Assembly (NCBI RefSeq): GCF_014779555.2
Contig: NZ_CP094357.1
Location: 2,480,001 to 2,544,000, forward strand
Source of the DNA: Lysobacter capsici
Lineage (GTDB): Bacteria > Pseudomonadota > Gammaproteobacteria > Xanthomonadales > Xanthomonadaceae
Reading direction: 5' to 3'
DNA length: 64,000 nucleotides
Below are positions 35,436 to 46,074 of this stretch, one piece after another. A model generated the notes under the pieces. It made no database searches and was not told the origin of the DNA. It worked only from the letters and a program-made list of their open reading frames with translations. The first letter of the stretch is position 1. Every line of letters starts with the position of its first letter. The position numbers and the translations under genes are program-made.

Positions 35436-36314
35436 ATGACGCCTCCTTCGCACCCGGCCCGCATCCTCGACGGCAAGCGCATCGCCGAGGACCTGCTCGA
35501 CAACCTCAAGGCCCAGGTCGACGCGCGCGTCGCCGCCGGCCAGTCGCGGCCCGGTCTGGCGGTGGTGCTGGTCGGCAACGATCCGGCCTCCAGCGTCTAC
35601 GTGCGCAACAAGCGCCGCGCCGCGCAGAAGGTCGGCATCCGCGCGATCGACTACGACCTGCCGGCCGATACCGGCGACGAGCAGCTGCTGGCGCTGATCG
35701 ACCGGCTCAACGCCGACCCCGAGGTCCACGGCATCCTGGTGCAGCTGCCGCTGCCCGACCGCCGCGACGCCACCGCGCTGATCCACCGCATCGACCCGAA
35801 GAAGGACGTCGATGGCTTCCATCCCGAGAACGTCGGCCATCTGGTCCTGCGCCAGTTCGGCCTGCGTCCATGCACGCCGCGCGGCATCACCACCTTGCTG
35901 GGCTACACCGACCGGCCGGTGCGCGGGCAGAGCGCGACCGTGGTCGGGGTCAGCAACCACGTCGGCCGGCCGATGGCGCTGGAACTGCTGATCGCCGGCT
36001 GCACCGTCACCAGCTGCCACAAGTTCACCCCGCCCGAGGTGCTGGAAGCCTCGGTGCGCGGCGCCGACATCCTGGTGGTCGCCGCCGGCCGTCCGGGGCT
36101 GATCCCGGGCGAATGGGTCAAGCCCGGCGCGGTGGTGATCGACGTGGGCATCAACCGCCTGGACGACGGCCGCCTGGTCGGCGACATCGGCTTCGACGCC
36201 GCCGCCCAGCGCGCCAGCTGGATCACCCCGGTCCCGGGCGGGGTCGGGCCGATGACGGTGGCGACGTTGATGCAGAACACGTTGGAGGCCGCGGAGGCGG
36301 GGGATCGGGGTTAA
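35436..36314 (+). CDS. folD: Bifunctional methylenetetrahydrofolate dehydrogenase/cyclohydrolase
   Basis: A 292-residue enzyme that interconverts 5,10-methylene-THF, 5,10-methenyl-THF and 10-formyl-THF with NADP. Motifs: [14 protein letters not shown] with the catalytic lysine near residue 59, [13 protein letters not shown] near 125, the NADP-binding [14 protein letters not shown] near 170 and [18 protein letters not shown] near the C-terminus. It supplies one-carbon units for purine synthesis, fitting the guaB-guaA genes downstream. Confidence 0.97.
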   Translation: MTPPSHPARILDGKRIAEDLLDNLKAQVDARVAAGQSRPGLAVVLVGNDPASSVYVRNKRRAAQKVGIRAIDYDLPADTGDEQLLALIDRLNADPEVHGILVQLPLPDRRDATALIHRIDPKKDVDGFHPENVGHLVLRQFGLRPCTPRGITTLLGYTDRPVRGQSATVVGVSNHVGRPMALELLIAGCTVTSCHKFTPPEVLEASVRGADILVVAAGRPGLIPGEWVKPGAVVIDVGINRLDDGRLVGDIGFDAAAQRASWITPVPGGVGPMTVATLMQNTLEAAEAGDRG

Positions 36315-36347
36315 GGGACCTTTGATCCGGCAGGCCTTTGCTTTTGC

Positions 36348-36726
36348 TCGTCATTCCCACGAAGGCGGGCTCTGCTTTACTTCGGCGAAGCCGAATATCC
36401 AGCTACTTTAGCCGCTACTTCCAGGCCCGCCTTCGACCCGACTTGCTGCTTTGCTTTTGCCCGTCATTCGCGCGAAGGCGGGAATCCAGAGACTTCAGCG
36501 CCATCTTCCCAGGCCGTCATTCCCGCGAACGCGGGAATCCAGAGACTTTGGCCGCTACTTCCAGGCCCGTCTTCGACCCGACTTACTGTCTTCGCTTTTG
36601 CCCGTCATTCCCGCGAAGGCGGGAATCCAGGGCCTTTTGCGCGAGAACCCTCGAAGTCCGGCCTGAACCAGGCCAGGAAAGTACCGGCCAAATTCACTGG
36701 ATTCCCGCGTTCGCGGGAATGACGAG
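36348..36726. repeat. Cluster of CGTCATTCCCGCGAANGCGGGAATCCAG elements between folD and guaB
   Basis: The 580-nt folD-guaB gap contains no gene. It holds four forward copies of a 29-bp palindromic element (36348-36369 degenerate; 36461-36489; 36514-36542; 36602-36630) and one reverse copy (36697-36726). Each core ATTCCCGCGAA-GCGGGAAT forms a small hairpin. A longer segment beginning GCCGCTACTTCCAGGCCCG is repeated at 36411 and 36551, an offset of exactly 140 bp, showing local tandem duplication. The core resembles the dRS3-type ATTCCC(N8)GGGAAT element of Neisseria. Spacing and copy number do not fit a CRISPR array. Confidence 0.85.
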
Positions 36727-36765
36727 CAAAACAAGCGCGATCGCGCGGAAGGCCGGCGCCCATGA

Positions 36766-38352
<1,587 letters not shown>

Positions 38353-38355
38353 TCG

Positions 38356-38678
38356 ATGAACGCATACGACTTCACGCTGCTGGCCATGTTGTTGTTTTTG
38401 AGCCTGATCGTGTTCGTCGTCATGCCGGTCTGGGTTCTATGGAAGTTGATCGAAGTCGTACCCATGCGCAGATCGATGCGCCTGACCGTTGCGACCGCAG
38501 CGCCGACCCTAGCGGTCGGCGCGTTCGCATTCTGGCTCGTGCCGTTGCTGGCCTCGGATGCCGCGATCGCTCCCGGCCTGGCCGATAGCCTGAAATTCTC
38601 TGTTCCTTTCTCCGCCGCCACCGCCATTGCGTCGCTGGGCCTTTGCCTGGCGTTCGAGTGGTTCGACAAGAAGCCCTC

Positions 38679-38682
<4 letters not shown>
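38356..38682 (+). CDS. Small membrane protein between guaB and guaA
   Basis: A 108-residue protein with three predicted membrane helices: residues 7-33 ([21 protein letters not shown]), about 43-66, and about 83-101. Short basic segments lie between them (PMRRSMR). I recognise no family. It begins 3 nt after the guaB stop, and its TGA overlaps the guaA ATG (ATGA). It is therefore tightly built into the GMP-synthesis operon, although nothing in its sequence suggests a nucleotide role. Confidence 0.75.
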
Positions 38683-40247
<1,565 letters not shown>

Positions 40248-40273
40248 GTTCGCTCCTGTGAGAGGTTCGGCGT

Positions 40274-40987
40274 ATGTCCGGGTCAGGCAAGCGCGAGAGG
40301 ACGGCGATCGAACAGGTCGCCAGATACGTCGGTGCGACCCGTGAGCAGGGCGGCGCGACGTCGCCCTATGCCTGTCTGACGCTTGACGCAAAACGCATCG
40401 CCGTCGAGGTGGCGGTGATGGAGCCCGCGGCCGCGGGACATGGCGACGATGCCGTGCCCCGTCTGCGCCTGGACAAGGTCGCGTTGCGTTTGATTTCGCG
40501 TTTGCAGGCCGCGCTTTCGCCACAGGTCGCCGATGGGCAGGTGGTGATGTTCAGCGTCACCGCGCCGATCCGCTTGCCGTCGAAGACCGCGGCCGAACTG
40601 GAAGCCGATATCAGCCAATGCCTCCGACGCGGCGCCACGACGGTCGAGATCAGCGACACGATCTGCGGCAATCAGGTCCGGGTCCGGTTCGCGAAAGGCG
40701 GCGCGAGGCCGGCATCGAAAGTGGTGGGTTTTGTGCACAATCCCGGCACTGATCCGCAGGTGTTTTTTGACCTGACCGCGGGCTTGCTCAGGCACATCGG
40801 CGCGGCGGTCGATAAGCGCCCGCCCGAATCCTTCGACGGTGATCGCTGGCTGGTGATCGCCGATGAACAAGGTGGCGAGCGGATCGGGACGTATCGGCAG
40901 GTTTATTCGCAGCTCGGCGTTTCCACGGACTTCAACAAGATGCTCGTCGTGTTTGCCGACGGACAGGTCGAAACGCTGACCGCTTGA
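40274..40987 (+). CDS. Protein of unknown function downstream of guaA
   Basis: A 237-residue soluble protein with no signal peptide, no membrane helix and no family I recognise. It contains RLDKVALRLISRLQAAL near residue 64, VVMFSVTAPIRLPSKTA near 90 and a C-terminal GDRWLVIADEQG segment; the central part looks like an alpha/beta domain. It follows guaA by 26 nt on the same strand and may be co-transcribed. No function can be proposed. Confidence 0.65.
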   Translation: MSGSGKRERTAIEQVARYVGATREQGGATSPYACLTLDAKRIAVEVAVMEPAAAGHGDDAVPRLRLDKVALRLISRLQAALSPQVADGQVVMFSVTAPIRLPSKTAAELEADISQCLRRGATTVEISDTICGNQVRVRFAKGGARPASKVVGFVHNPGTDPQVFFDLTAGLLRHIGAAVDKRPPESFDGDRWLVIADEQGGERIGTYRQVYSQLGVSTDFNKMLVVFADGQVETLTA

Positions 40988-41372
40988 AGGCGAGGCGTTT
41001 GCGCCGACACCGCGACATATGCGTCGGGCTGTGACAACTGACGCGGTTCGCGCGCGCCGACCCGGCTAGGGTTCGACTCAGTCGTCGCGCCCGCATCGGG
41101 CGCCGTCGTCAAGGACGCAGGCATGTCCGCCACGGAATGGATCGGTAGGTTGTCCGGCTGCGATTCGCGTTCGCGCGATGCGGTTGTCGATGGCTGGCGT
41201 GACCGTGGCGCGATCGGCGATTGCCCGGACCATCTTGCCTCGGCGCGCCCGGCGCCCGCGGCGTTTTCCATTGCATTCGATCGCGCTCGCGCGCGAACAC
41301 CTGCGCGCGCGCCGCAGGCGAGGCCGTTCGTATGAGTCCTCGCATTCGACGCTGGTCTGGCGAACCTGCATT
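40988..41372. other. Gap before the tandem peptide genes
   Basis: With the first duplicated leader (41373-41480) this makes a 490-nt stretch without a supported gene. A short frame at 41123-41335 has arginine-rich composition without protein-like features. The segment 41329-41372 is weakly similar to 41725-41772 (both include CGTATGAG), so the 400-bp duplication probably began near here. Confidence 0.4.
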
Positions 41373-41480
41373 GGCCGCGGAAGGAGCCGCGGCAACCCAC
41401 GCGCGATGGCATTCGCCGTCGGCGTCCCGGGCGACGGGAGCAAGGACTGCCTCGGCCGCCTCGCCACGTTGGAGAGAACG

Positions 41481-41639
41481 ATGATCAGGAAGTCTCGTGC
41501 CAAGTTGATGCTTGCGTGCTTCGCGTTCGGGCTGGGTCTGAGCTTCAGCCTCAGCGCGGTCGCGATTCCGTGCTGCAGCAGCTGCAATCCGGACGATCCG
41601 GATTCGCGCTGCTGGGCGATCTGTTCGGACAGTTGCTGA
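41481..41639 (+). CDS. Secreted six-cysteine mini-peptide, copy 1
   Basis: A 52-residue precursor. Basic n-region MIRKSRAK, hydrophobic core from residue 9 to about 24, cleavage predicted after SAVA at residue 28. The mature peptide would be 24 residues with six cysteines at precursor positions 31, 32, 35, 44, 48 and 52, pattern CC-x2-C-x8-C-x3-C-x3-C, enough for three disulfides. The loop NPDDPDSR makes it acidic (four Asp, one Arg), unlike cationic antimicrobial peptides. The ribosome-binding site GGAGAG sits 4 nt before the ATG. The frame is open upstream, but only this start gives a proper signal peptide. Function unknown. Confidence 0.75.
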   Translation: MIRKSRAKLMLACFAFGLGLSFSLSAVAIPCCSSCNPDDPDSRCWAICSDSC

Positions 41640-41880
41640 TTCCGGCCGAGCGGGAGGGGCGGGCGACCGCCTCTTTCCGCGCTCGTGCCGGCCGATTGTC
41701 CGGCCGGTGTCGATCACGCTTGTCCGTATGAGCCCGCGTCTTCGACGTCAGCCGGCATCGCGAATCCGCATCGGCCGCGGAAGGAGCCGCGGCAACCCAC
41801 GCGCGACGGCATTCGCCGTCGGCGTCCCGGGCGACGGGAGCAAGGACTGCCTCGGCCGCCTCGCCACGTTGGAGAGAACG

Positions 41881-42039
41881 ATGATCAGGAAGTCTCGTGC
41901 CAAGTTGATGCTTGCGTGCTTCGCGTTCGGACTGGGCCTCAGCGTCAGCCTCAGCGCGGTCGCGCGTCCGTGCTGCAGCAGTTGCGATCCGGACGATCCG
42001 GATTCGCGTTGCTGGGCGATCTGTTCGCCCGGCTGCTGA
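41881..42039 (+). CDS. Secreted six-cysteine mini-peptide, copy 2
   Basis: A 52-residue paralogue of the preceding peptide, exactly 400 bp downstream. The signal peptide is identical except Phe to Val at residue 22. All six cysteines and the PDDPDSRCWAIC core are kept. The mature part differs at four positions (Ile29 to Arg, Asn36 to Asp, Asp50 to Pro, Ser51 to Gly). Several codon changes are silent, for example Ser34 and Arg43, consistent with a translated, constrained gene. Same GGAGAG ribosome-binding site. The pair may form a small secreted toxin, signal or inhibitor family, which is speculation. Confidence 0.75.
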   Translation: MIRKSRAKLMLACFAFGLGLSVSLSAVARPCCSSCDPDDPDSRCWAICSPGC

Positions 42040-42085
42040 CCGCGGCAAAGCGGGAAGGGGCGGGCGACCGCCTCTTTCCGTGCCA

Positions 42086-42559
42086 CGTCGTCCGATCGAT
42101 GGGTCGGTATCGAGGCCCATACGCGATCCGGTGGCGACCTGATCGCGAGTTGGCCGCAAGCTGGCCGCGATGTGGCGACGCTCGTGGTCTTGCCGTCGCT
42201 CGCCGCCTGCGTCGGTGAGTGCGTGTTCGATGCAAAATCCGGCGCCGCGTGGCTGGCGGACCGTGCTTTCCACGCTACCGCGCGACGAACGCGCTAGCCC
42301 GGGCCGCGAAATGTGAGGCGCCAAGCCCCACCTCGGGCCCTCGGCCATTAGGACCGTTCTTGTCCGCAAGGCCGCGTAATCTGCGCTCGAACCGGCCGAC
42401 GGCCGCGACCCCGCCGCGGCGTTCGACGCCGACCATCCCCCAATCGCGATCCGCATGTCGATTCGCGCCCGCCCGGTTCGTCGTTCCAGACAAGGGCGGC
42501 CGAATCCGTGTGCCGTGCGCGCGGGGCCTGCGCCGTCCGACTCGCCCAGGAGAACGCCA
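42086..42559. other. Gap between peptide copy 2 and the next small gene
   Basis: About 470 nt without a supported gene. Several overlapping GC-rich frames exist on both strands but lack ribosome-binding sites and protein-like composition. I looked for a third degenerate peptide copy and did not see one. Confidence 0.4.
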
Positions 42560-42781
42560 ATGTCGAAAACTCTGCCGATCGCCGCCGCCCTGTTGGCCCT
42601 GCCGCACCTGCTGGCGGTCGCGGCGTCGCGCAACGACGCGGCGGTTCATGCCGACGGCGCCTGCTCGGCCCAAGCGCAGCGCAGCGTGGTTCCGTTCGAG
42701 CGCTGCCGGTGCGTCGATCCCGTCGGCCGCGACGGTGCGCGCGGCGCCGGTCTGGCGATGCGCTACTACTCGCAGCGTTGA
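42560..42781 (+). CDS. Small exported protein, 73 residues
   Basis: Begins MSKTLPIAAALLALPHLLAVAA, a signal peptide or single anchor, preceded by a good AGGAGAA ribosome-binding site 6 nt before the ATG. The remaining 50 residues contain three cysteines (ACSAQ and RCRC) and end MRYYSQR. It does not resemble the six-cysteine peptides in pattern but shares their size, direction and location. No family recognised. Convergent with a TetR gene. Confidence 0.6.
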   Translation: MSKTLPIAAALLALPHLLAVAASRNDAAVHADGACSAQAQRSVVPFERCRCVDPVGRDGARGAGLAMRYYSQR

Positions 42782-42800
42782 GCGCCTGAGCCGCGCGGGC

Positions 42801-43487
42801 TCAGCCCGCGGGCCAGGCCCGCAGCGCGGTGCGCAGCACGTCCCTTAACTCGGCTGCGTTCGCGCCGTCGCGGGCCTGGATCGACAGGCCCTGGACCACG
42901 GTGGCCAGAAATTTGGCCAATCGCTCGGCGTCGCAATCGGCGGCCACGTCGCCTTCGCGCTGGCCGCGTTCGATGCGGGCGCGAAATCCGCTTTCGATCG
43001 ACCGACGATGCGCGGCGATTTCCTCGCGCAAGGGCGCCGATGCGCCGACGCCGCCGATCTCGGCCGCGACCAGCATGCAGCCGCTGCGCTGTCCGCAGCC
43101 GGCGAAGCCGTCGCCAATGGCGTCGAACAAGCGTTCGAACGCCGCGCGCGCGCTCAGCCCGGGCGCCTGCAGGCTGGCGGCGTGGCGCGCGCGGAACTGC
43201 TGCAGGTAGCGTTGCAGCGCTTCGCGGAACAACTGCTCCTTGCTACCGAAGGCCGCGTACAGGCTGGGCGGGGCGATGCCCATGGCCGCGGTCAGATCGC
43301 TCAGCGAGGTCGCCTCGAAGCCCTGGCGCCAGAACAAGTGCATCGCGGTTTCCAGGGCCTGCTCGCGATCGAACCCGCGCGGCCGTCCGCGCGGCCGGCG
43401 CGGCGGCGTTTCGCTGGCCGCATCGCCCCCGCCGGCTGGTGCCGAATCTGCAACATCTATTTCCATAGCGATCGATACTAAATTCAT
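42801..43487 (-). CDS. TetR/AcrR family transcriptional regulator
   Basis: A 228-residue regulator. A basic Pro/Arg-rich segment (PPRRPRGRPRGFD) leads into the helix-turn-helix (ALETAMHLFWRQGFEATSLSDLTAAMGIAPPSLYAAFGSKEQLF, about residues 44-87). The C-terminal ligand domain has GCMLVAAEIG, typical of the AcrR-like group controlling oxidoreductase or efflux genes. It is divergent from the DUF1993 gene, its most probable target. ATG 43487 is used; ATG 43466 is an alternative. Confidence 0.85.
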   Translation of the reverse strand: MNLVSIAMEIDVADSAPAGGGDAASETPPRRPRGRPRGFDREQALETAMHLFWRQGFEATSLSDLTAAMGIAPPSLYAAFGSKEQLFREALQRYLQQFRARHAASLQAPGLSARAAFERLFDAIGDGFAGCGQRSGCMLVAAEIGGVGASAPLREEIAAHRRSIESGFRARIERGQREGDVAADCDAERLAKFLATVVQGLSIQARDGANAAELRDVLRTALRAWPAG

Positions 43488-43614
43488 TGACCGGCCTGGG
43501 ACAAGCGCTCAGACTCGGCCGCGGCCATCGCCGCCGGCTGCGTTCGCCACGCCGCCGCGGCCCGCACGGCCCTCGCCATCGTCTGTTTCCCCGCCACGCA
43601 AACAGGACCTCCCC

Positions 43615-44133
43615 ATGAGCTTCTCGCTCTACGACATCTCGGTGCCGGCCTTCAGCCGCGGCCTCGACACGCTGTCCCATCTGCTCGACAAGGGCGCCGC
43701 CTACGCCGACGAGCAGGGCATCGACCACGCGCAACTGATCGGCGGGCGTCTGGCGCCCGACATGTACAGCTTGATCGGCCAGGTGCAGTCGGCCAGCGAC
43801 GCGGCCAAGTTCGGCGCCGCGCGCCTGGCCGGCATCGCGCCGCCGAGTTTTCCCGACGATGAAACCACCCTGGACGAGTTGCGCGCGCGCATCGCCAAGA
43901 CCCAGGAGTTCCTGCGCAGCGTCACCCCCGAGAGCATGGACGGCCAGGAAGAACGCGAAATCGTGATCCGCCCGGGCGGCCGCGAACTCAAGTTCGTCGC
44001 CCGCGACTACATCCGCGGCTTCGTCCTGCCGAATTTCTATTTCCACCTGAGCACGGCCTACGGGATCCTGCGCCACCAGGGCGTGCCGCTGGGCAAGCTC
44101 GACTACCTGCGCGGCGCGGCGTCGCCGGCCTGA
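43615..44133 (+). CDS. DUF1993 family protein
   Basis: A 172-residue protein of the DUF1993 family, related to DinB-like four-helix bundles. Signature segments are YDISVPAFSRGLDTLSHLLDKG at the N-terminus, RLAPDMYSLIGQVQ near residue 45 and LPNFYFHLSTAYGILRHQGVPLGKLDYL at the C-terminus. Such proteins usually lie next to a TetR regulator, as here. The molecular function is not established; a metal-dependent bundle is possible because of conserved His residues. Confidence 0.88.
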   Translation: MSFSLYDISVPAFSRGLDTLSHLLDKGAAYADEQGIDHAQLIGGRLAPDMYSLIGQVQSASDAAKFGAARLAGIAPPSFPDDETTLDELRARIAKTQEFLRSVTPESMDGQEEREIVIRPGGRELKFVARDYIRGFVLPNFYFHLSTAYGILRHQGVPLGKLDYLRGAASPA

Positions 44134-44315
44134 GTCGCGCCGATCGCGGTCGGCGACGGCCGCGATCGGTGCAGCCGCAGCGGCCGTCGCGGCCGCCAGT
44201 CGAGCGGAATGGCGACCCGGGTTCGGGTTCGCGGCGTCTTCTGATTTAGCATGTCGCCCTTGGCGCGCCGGAACGGGTCCGGCGCCGCCCGGGCGATCTG
44301 CACAGAGGACGTGAC

Positions 44316-44816
44316 GTGAAAAGACTGCTGATGCTGGTGCCGCTTCTGCTGGCCGGTCTGGCGTTCTGGTACTTCGAACTGGCGCGCCGCATCGACGAAG
44401 CCGCCGTGCGTGACTATTACAACGAACAGATGCAGGCCTACTACCGCTTCGACGGCGACTGGTTCTGCAGCAGCATGACCGACGACTACGAAGTGGTCGA
44501 AATCACCTACACCGGCAAGCAGCGCAAGGACGAGCGCTTGAACAAGGCCGAGTCGTGCAAGCGCACGCGCGAGACGGTCGCCGAACTGGTCGAAATCCGC
44601 GACGCCAAGATCGGCCTGCCGCTGCCGTCGTGGACGATCGAGGTGAAGAACATCGAAGTGGCCGACGACCGCCACAGCGCGACCGTGCAGGCCGAAGGCC
44701 GGATGACGGTCGGCGCGCGCGATCTGGGGGTGACCAAGTGGACCGAGCGCCTGATCCGCCGCAACGGCCGGGTCTTCAGCGAGCGCTCCAACTCGACCGC
44801 CTGGGTCGAAGAATGA
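44316..44816 (+). CDS. Membrane-anchored NTF2-like protein of unknown function
   Basis: A 166-residue protein with an N-terminal signal or anchor (MKRLLMLVPLLLAGLAFWYF) and a domain compatible with an NTF2-like cone fold: RDYYNEQMQAYYRFDGDWFCSSM near residue 32, then alternating strands to WTERLIRRNGRVFSERSNSTAW. One cysteine pair (51 and 81) could be disulfide bonded. The assignment to NTF2-like is by pattern only. Its TGA overlaps the tadA start. Confidence 0.6.
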   Translation: MKRLLMLVPLLLAGLAFWYFELARRIDEAAVRDYYNEQMQAYYRFDGDWFCSSMTDDYEVVEITYTGKQRKDERLNKAESCKRTRETVAELVEIRDAKIGLPLPSWTIEVKNIEVADDRHSATVQAEGRMTVGARDLGVTKWTERLIRRNGRVFSERSNSTAWVEE

Positions 44817-45307
44817 GCCAGGACGTCGTGAGCGAGCAGGCGTCGATCGACGAGCGCTGGATGCGTCACGCGCTGGCGCTGGCCGATCGCGCCGAGCGCG
44901 AGGACGATGAAATCCCGGTCGGCGCGGTGCTGATCGCGGCCGACGGCACGGTGCTCGGCGAAGGCTGGAATCGCAACATCCGCAGCCACGATCCCAGCGC
45001 GCACGCCGAGATCGTCGCCTTGCGCGAGGCCGGCAGCCGGATCGGCAATCACCGCCTGATCGGCACGACCTTGTACGTAACGCTGGAGCCATGCGCCATG
45101 TGCGCGATGGCGATGGTGCATGCGCGGGTCGCGCGGGTGGTCTTTGGTGCGAGCGACCCCAAGACCGGCGCGGCCGGCAGCGTATTCGATCTGCTGACCG
45201 ATCCACGCCATAACCACCGCGTCGTGGTGCTCGGCGGAGTGCTGGGCGACGAGGCCGGCACGCGGCTGACTACGTATTTCCGGCGCAAGCGCGGCAAGCC
45301 GGTCTGA
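44813..45307 (+). CDS. tadA: tRNA-specific adenosine deaminase
   Basis: A 164-residue zinc deaminase that converts A34 to inosine in tRNA-Arg(ACG). The zinc and catalytic motifs are SAHAEIVALREA near residue 64 and LEPCAMCAMAMVHARV near 94, and the C-terminal GVLGDEAGTRLTTYFRRKR matches the family. The ATG at 44813 overlaps the preceding stop (ATGA). Confidence 0.95.
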   Translation: MSQDVVSEQASIDERWMRHALALADRAEREDDEIPVGAVLIAADGTVLGEGWNRNIRSHDPSAHAEIVALREAGSRIGNHRLIGTTLYVTLEPCAMCAMAMVHARVARVVFGASDPKTGAAGSVFDLLTDPRHNHRVVVLGGVLGDEAGTRLTTYFRRKRGKPV

Positions 45308-45373
45308 GCGGGGCGGATTGCGGCGATCGGCAAAGCGGTCCGTCGCAACCGCCCGCGTTCGCTATCGACCCGA

Positions 45374-45970
45374 TCAGCGCATCGCGTCCAGCGCCTTGTG
45401 CGCCTCGTCGATGAATTGCCGCGACTCCTGCGGAGAGTTCAGGAACGTCGCCAGGTGCCCCACGACCTGCCGGGGATCGGAGCGGGTTTCGAACGCCTCC
45501 TCGCACAGCATCGCGGCGATCGGCCCCAGATAATTCAGCGCCACCTGTTCGATCGTCTGACGCACGCGCTTGTCGACCCGGCCGGGCGCGACGGCCGCGG
45601 CCGCCACCGCCGTCGGCGCGGGTTTGGCCGCGACCGGCGCGACGGTTTCGACCCGTCCCGCCAGTTCCTGTTCGAAGCCGCCGAGCAGCCAGTTCAGCGA
45701 GGTCGGGCTCAAGGGGATCTTGTTGCCGTACGACGGAATGTCGTTGGGCTGGAAGCGCAACTTCGCGGTCGCGACCATCGACAGGCCCTGCACGGCCTCG
45801 TCGTTGCGCAGCATGCGGAAGGTCACGTCCTTCACCTGTCCGCCGTGCAGGCGGATGATGCCCGAGTGCAGTTCCTCGGTGACGAGGAAAACGAAGCCGG
45901 TCGCCCCTTGCTGCACCAGCACGTTGAATTCGCGCAGCACTTCGATCAGCGGTCGGAACTCATGGTTCAT
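45374..45970 (-). CDS. Protein of unknown function paired with the Cache receptor
   Basis: A 198-residue soluble protein in two parts. Residues 1-95 are alpha/beta (VLREFNVLVQQGATGFVFLVTEELHSGIIRLHGGQVKDVTFR), similar in pattern to DUF4388-type domains, which accompany signalling proteins. An Ala/Pro/Val linker follows at about 105-130, then a helical C-terminal domain with VRQTIEQVALNYLGPIAAMLCEEAFE. It lies about 100 nt downstream of the Cache-HAMP gene on the same strand, so the two probably act together. The exact family is uncertain. Confidence 0.6.
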   Translation of the reverse strand: MNHEFRPLIEVLREFNVLVQQGATGFVFLVTEELHSGIIRLHGGQVKDVTFRMLRNDEAVQGLSMVATAKLRFQPNDIPSYGNKIPLSPTSLNWLLGGFEQELAGRVETVAPVAAKPAPTAVAAAAVAPGRVDKRVRQTIEQVALNYLGPIAAMLCEEAFETRSDPRQVVGHLATFLNSPQESRQFIDEAHKALDAMR

Positions 45971-46074
45971 GACGTCGTCTACCTGGCATCGTGCGGTTGA
46001 TCCGGAATCGTCGGTCCAGCGCCGCCCGGCTCGGCGGCGCTGAACTCGGCTTCGTTCAATTCGGCCTCACTGAA

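Larger units (their letters stand above)
41373..42085 (+). repeat. Tandem 400-bp duplication carrying the six-cysteine peptide genes
   Basis: The segment beginning GGCCGCGGAAGGAGCCGCGG is present at 41373 and again at 41773, an offset of exactly 400 bp. The first roughly 158 bp of each copy, covering 108 bp upstream of the gene and the start of the signal peptide, differ at one position (T at 41407, C at 41807). The mature-peptide codons differ more. After each stop lies a partly conserved GGCGGGCGACCGCCTCTTTCC stem. This is a recent gene duplication including the shared leader. Confidence 0.9.

Noticed and set aside
36348-36726. CRISPR array between folD and guaB
   Set aside because: Repeats are palindromic, occur in both orientations, are irregularly spaced and have related, not unique, intervening sequence.
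41123-41335. 70-codon frame upstream of the six-cysteine peptides as a possible third member or regulator
   Set aside because: No signal peptide, no Cys pattern, arginine-rich composition and no paralogue at the +400 position.
41373-42085. Insertion sequence or transposon as cause of the 400-bp repeat
   Set aside because: Direct tandem duplication with a gene in each copy; no terminal inverted repeats and no transposase.
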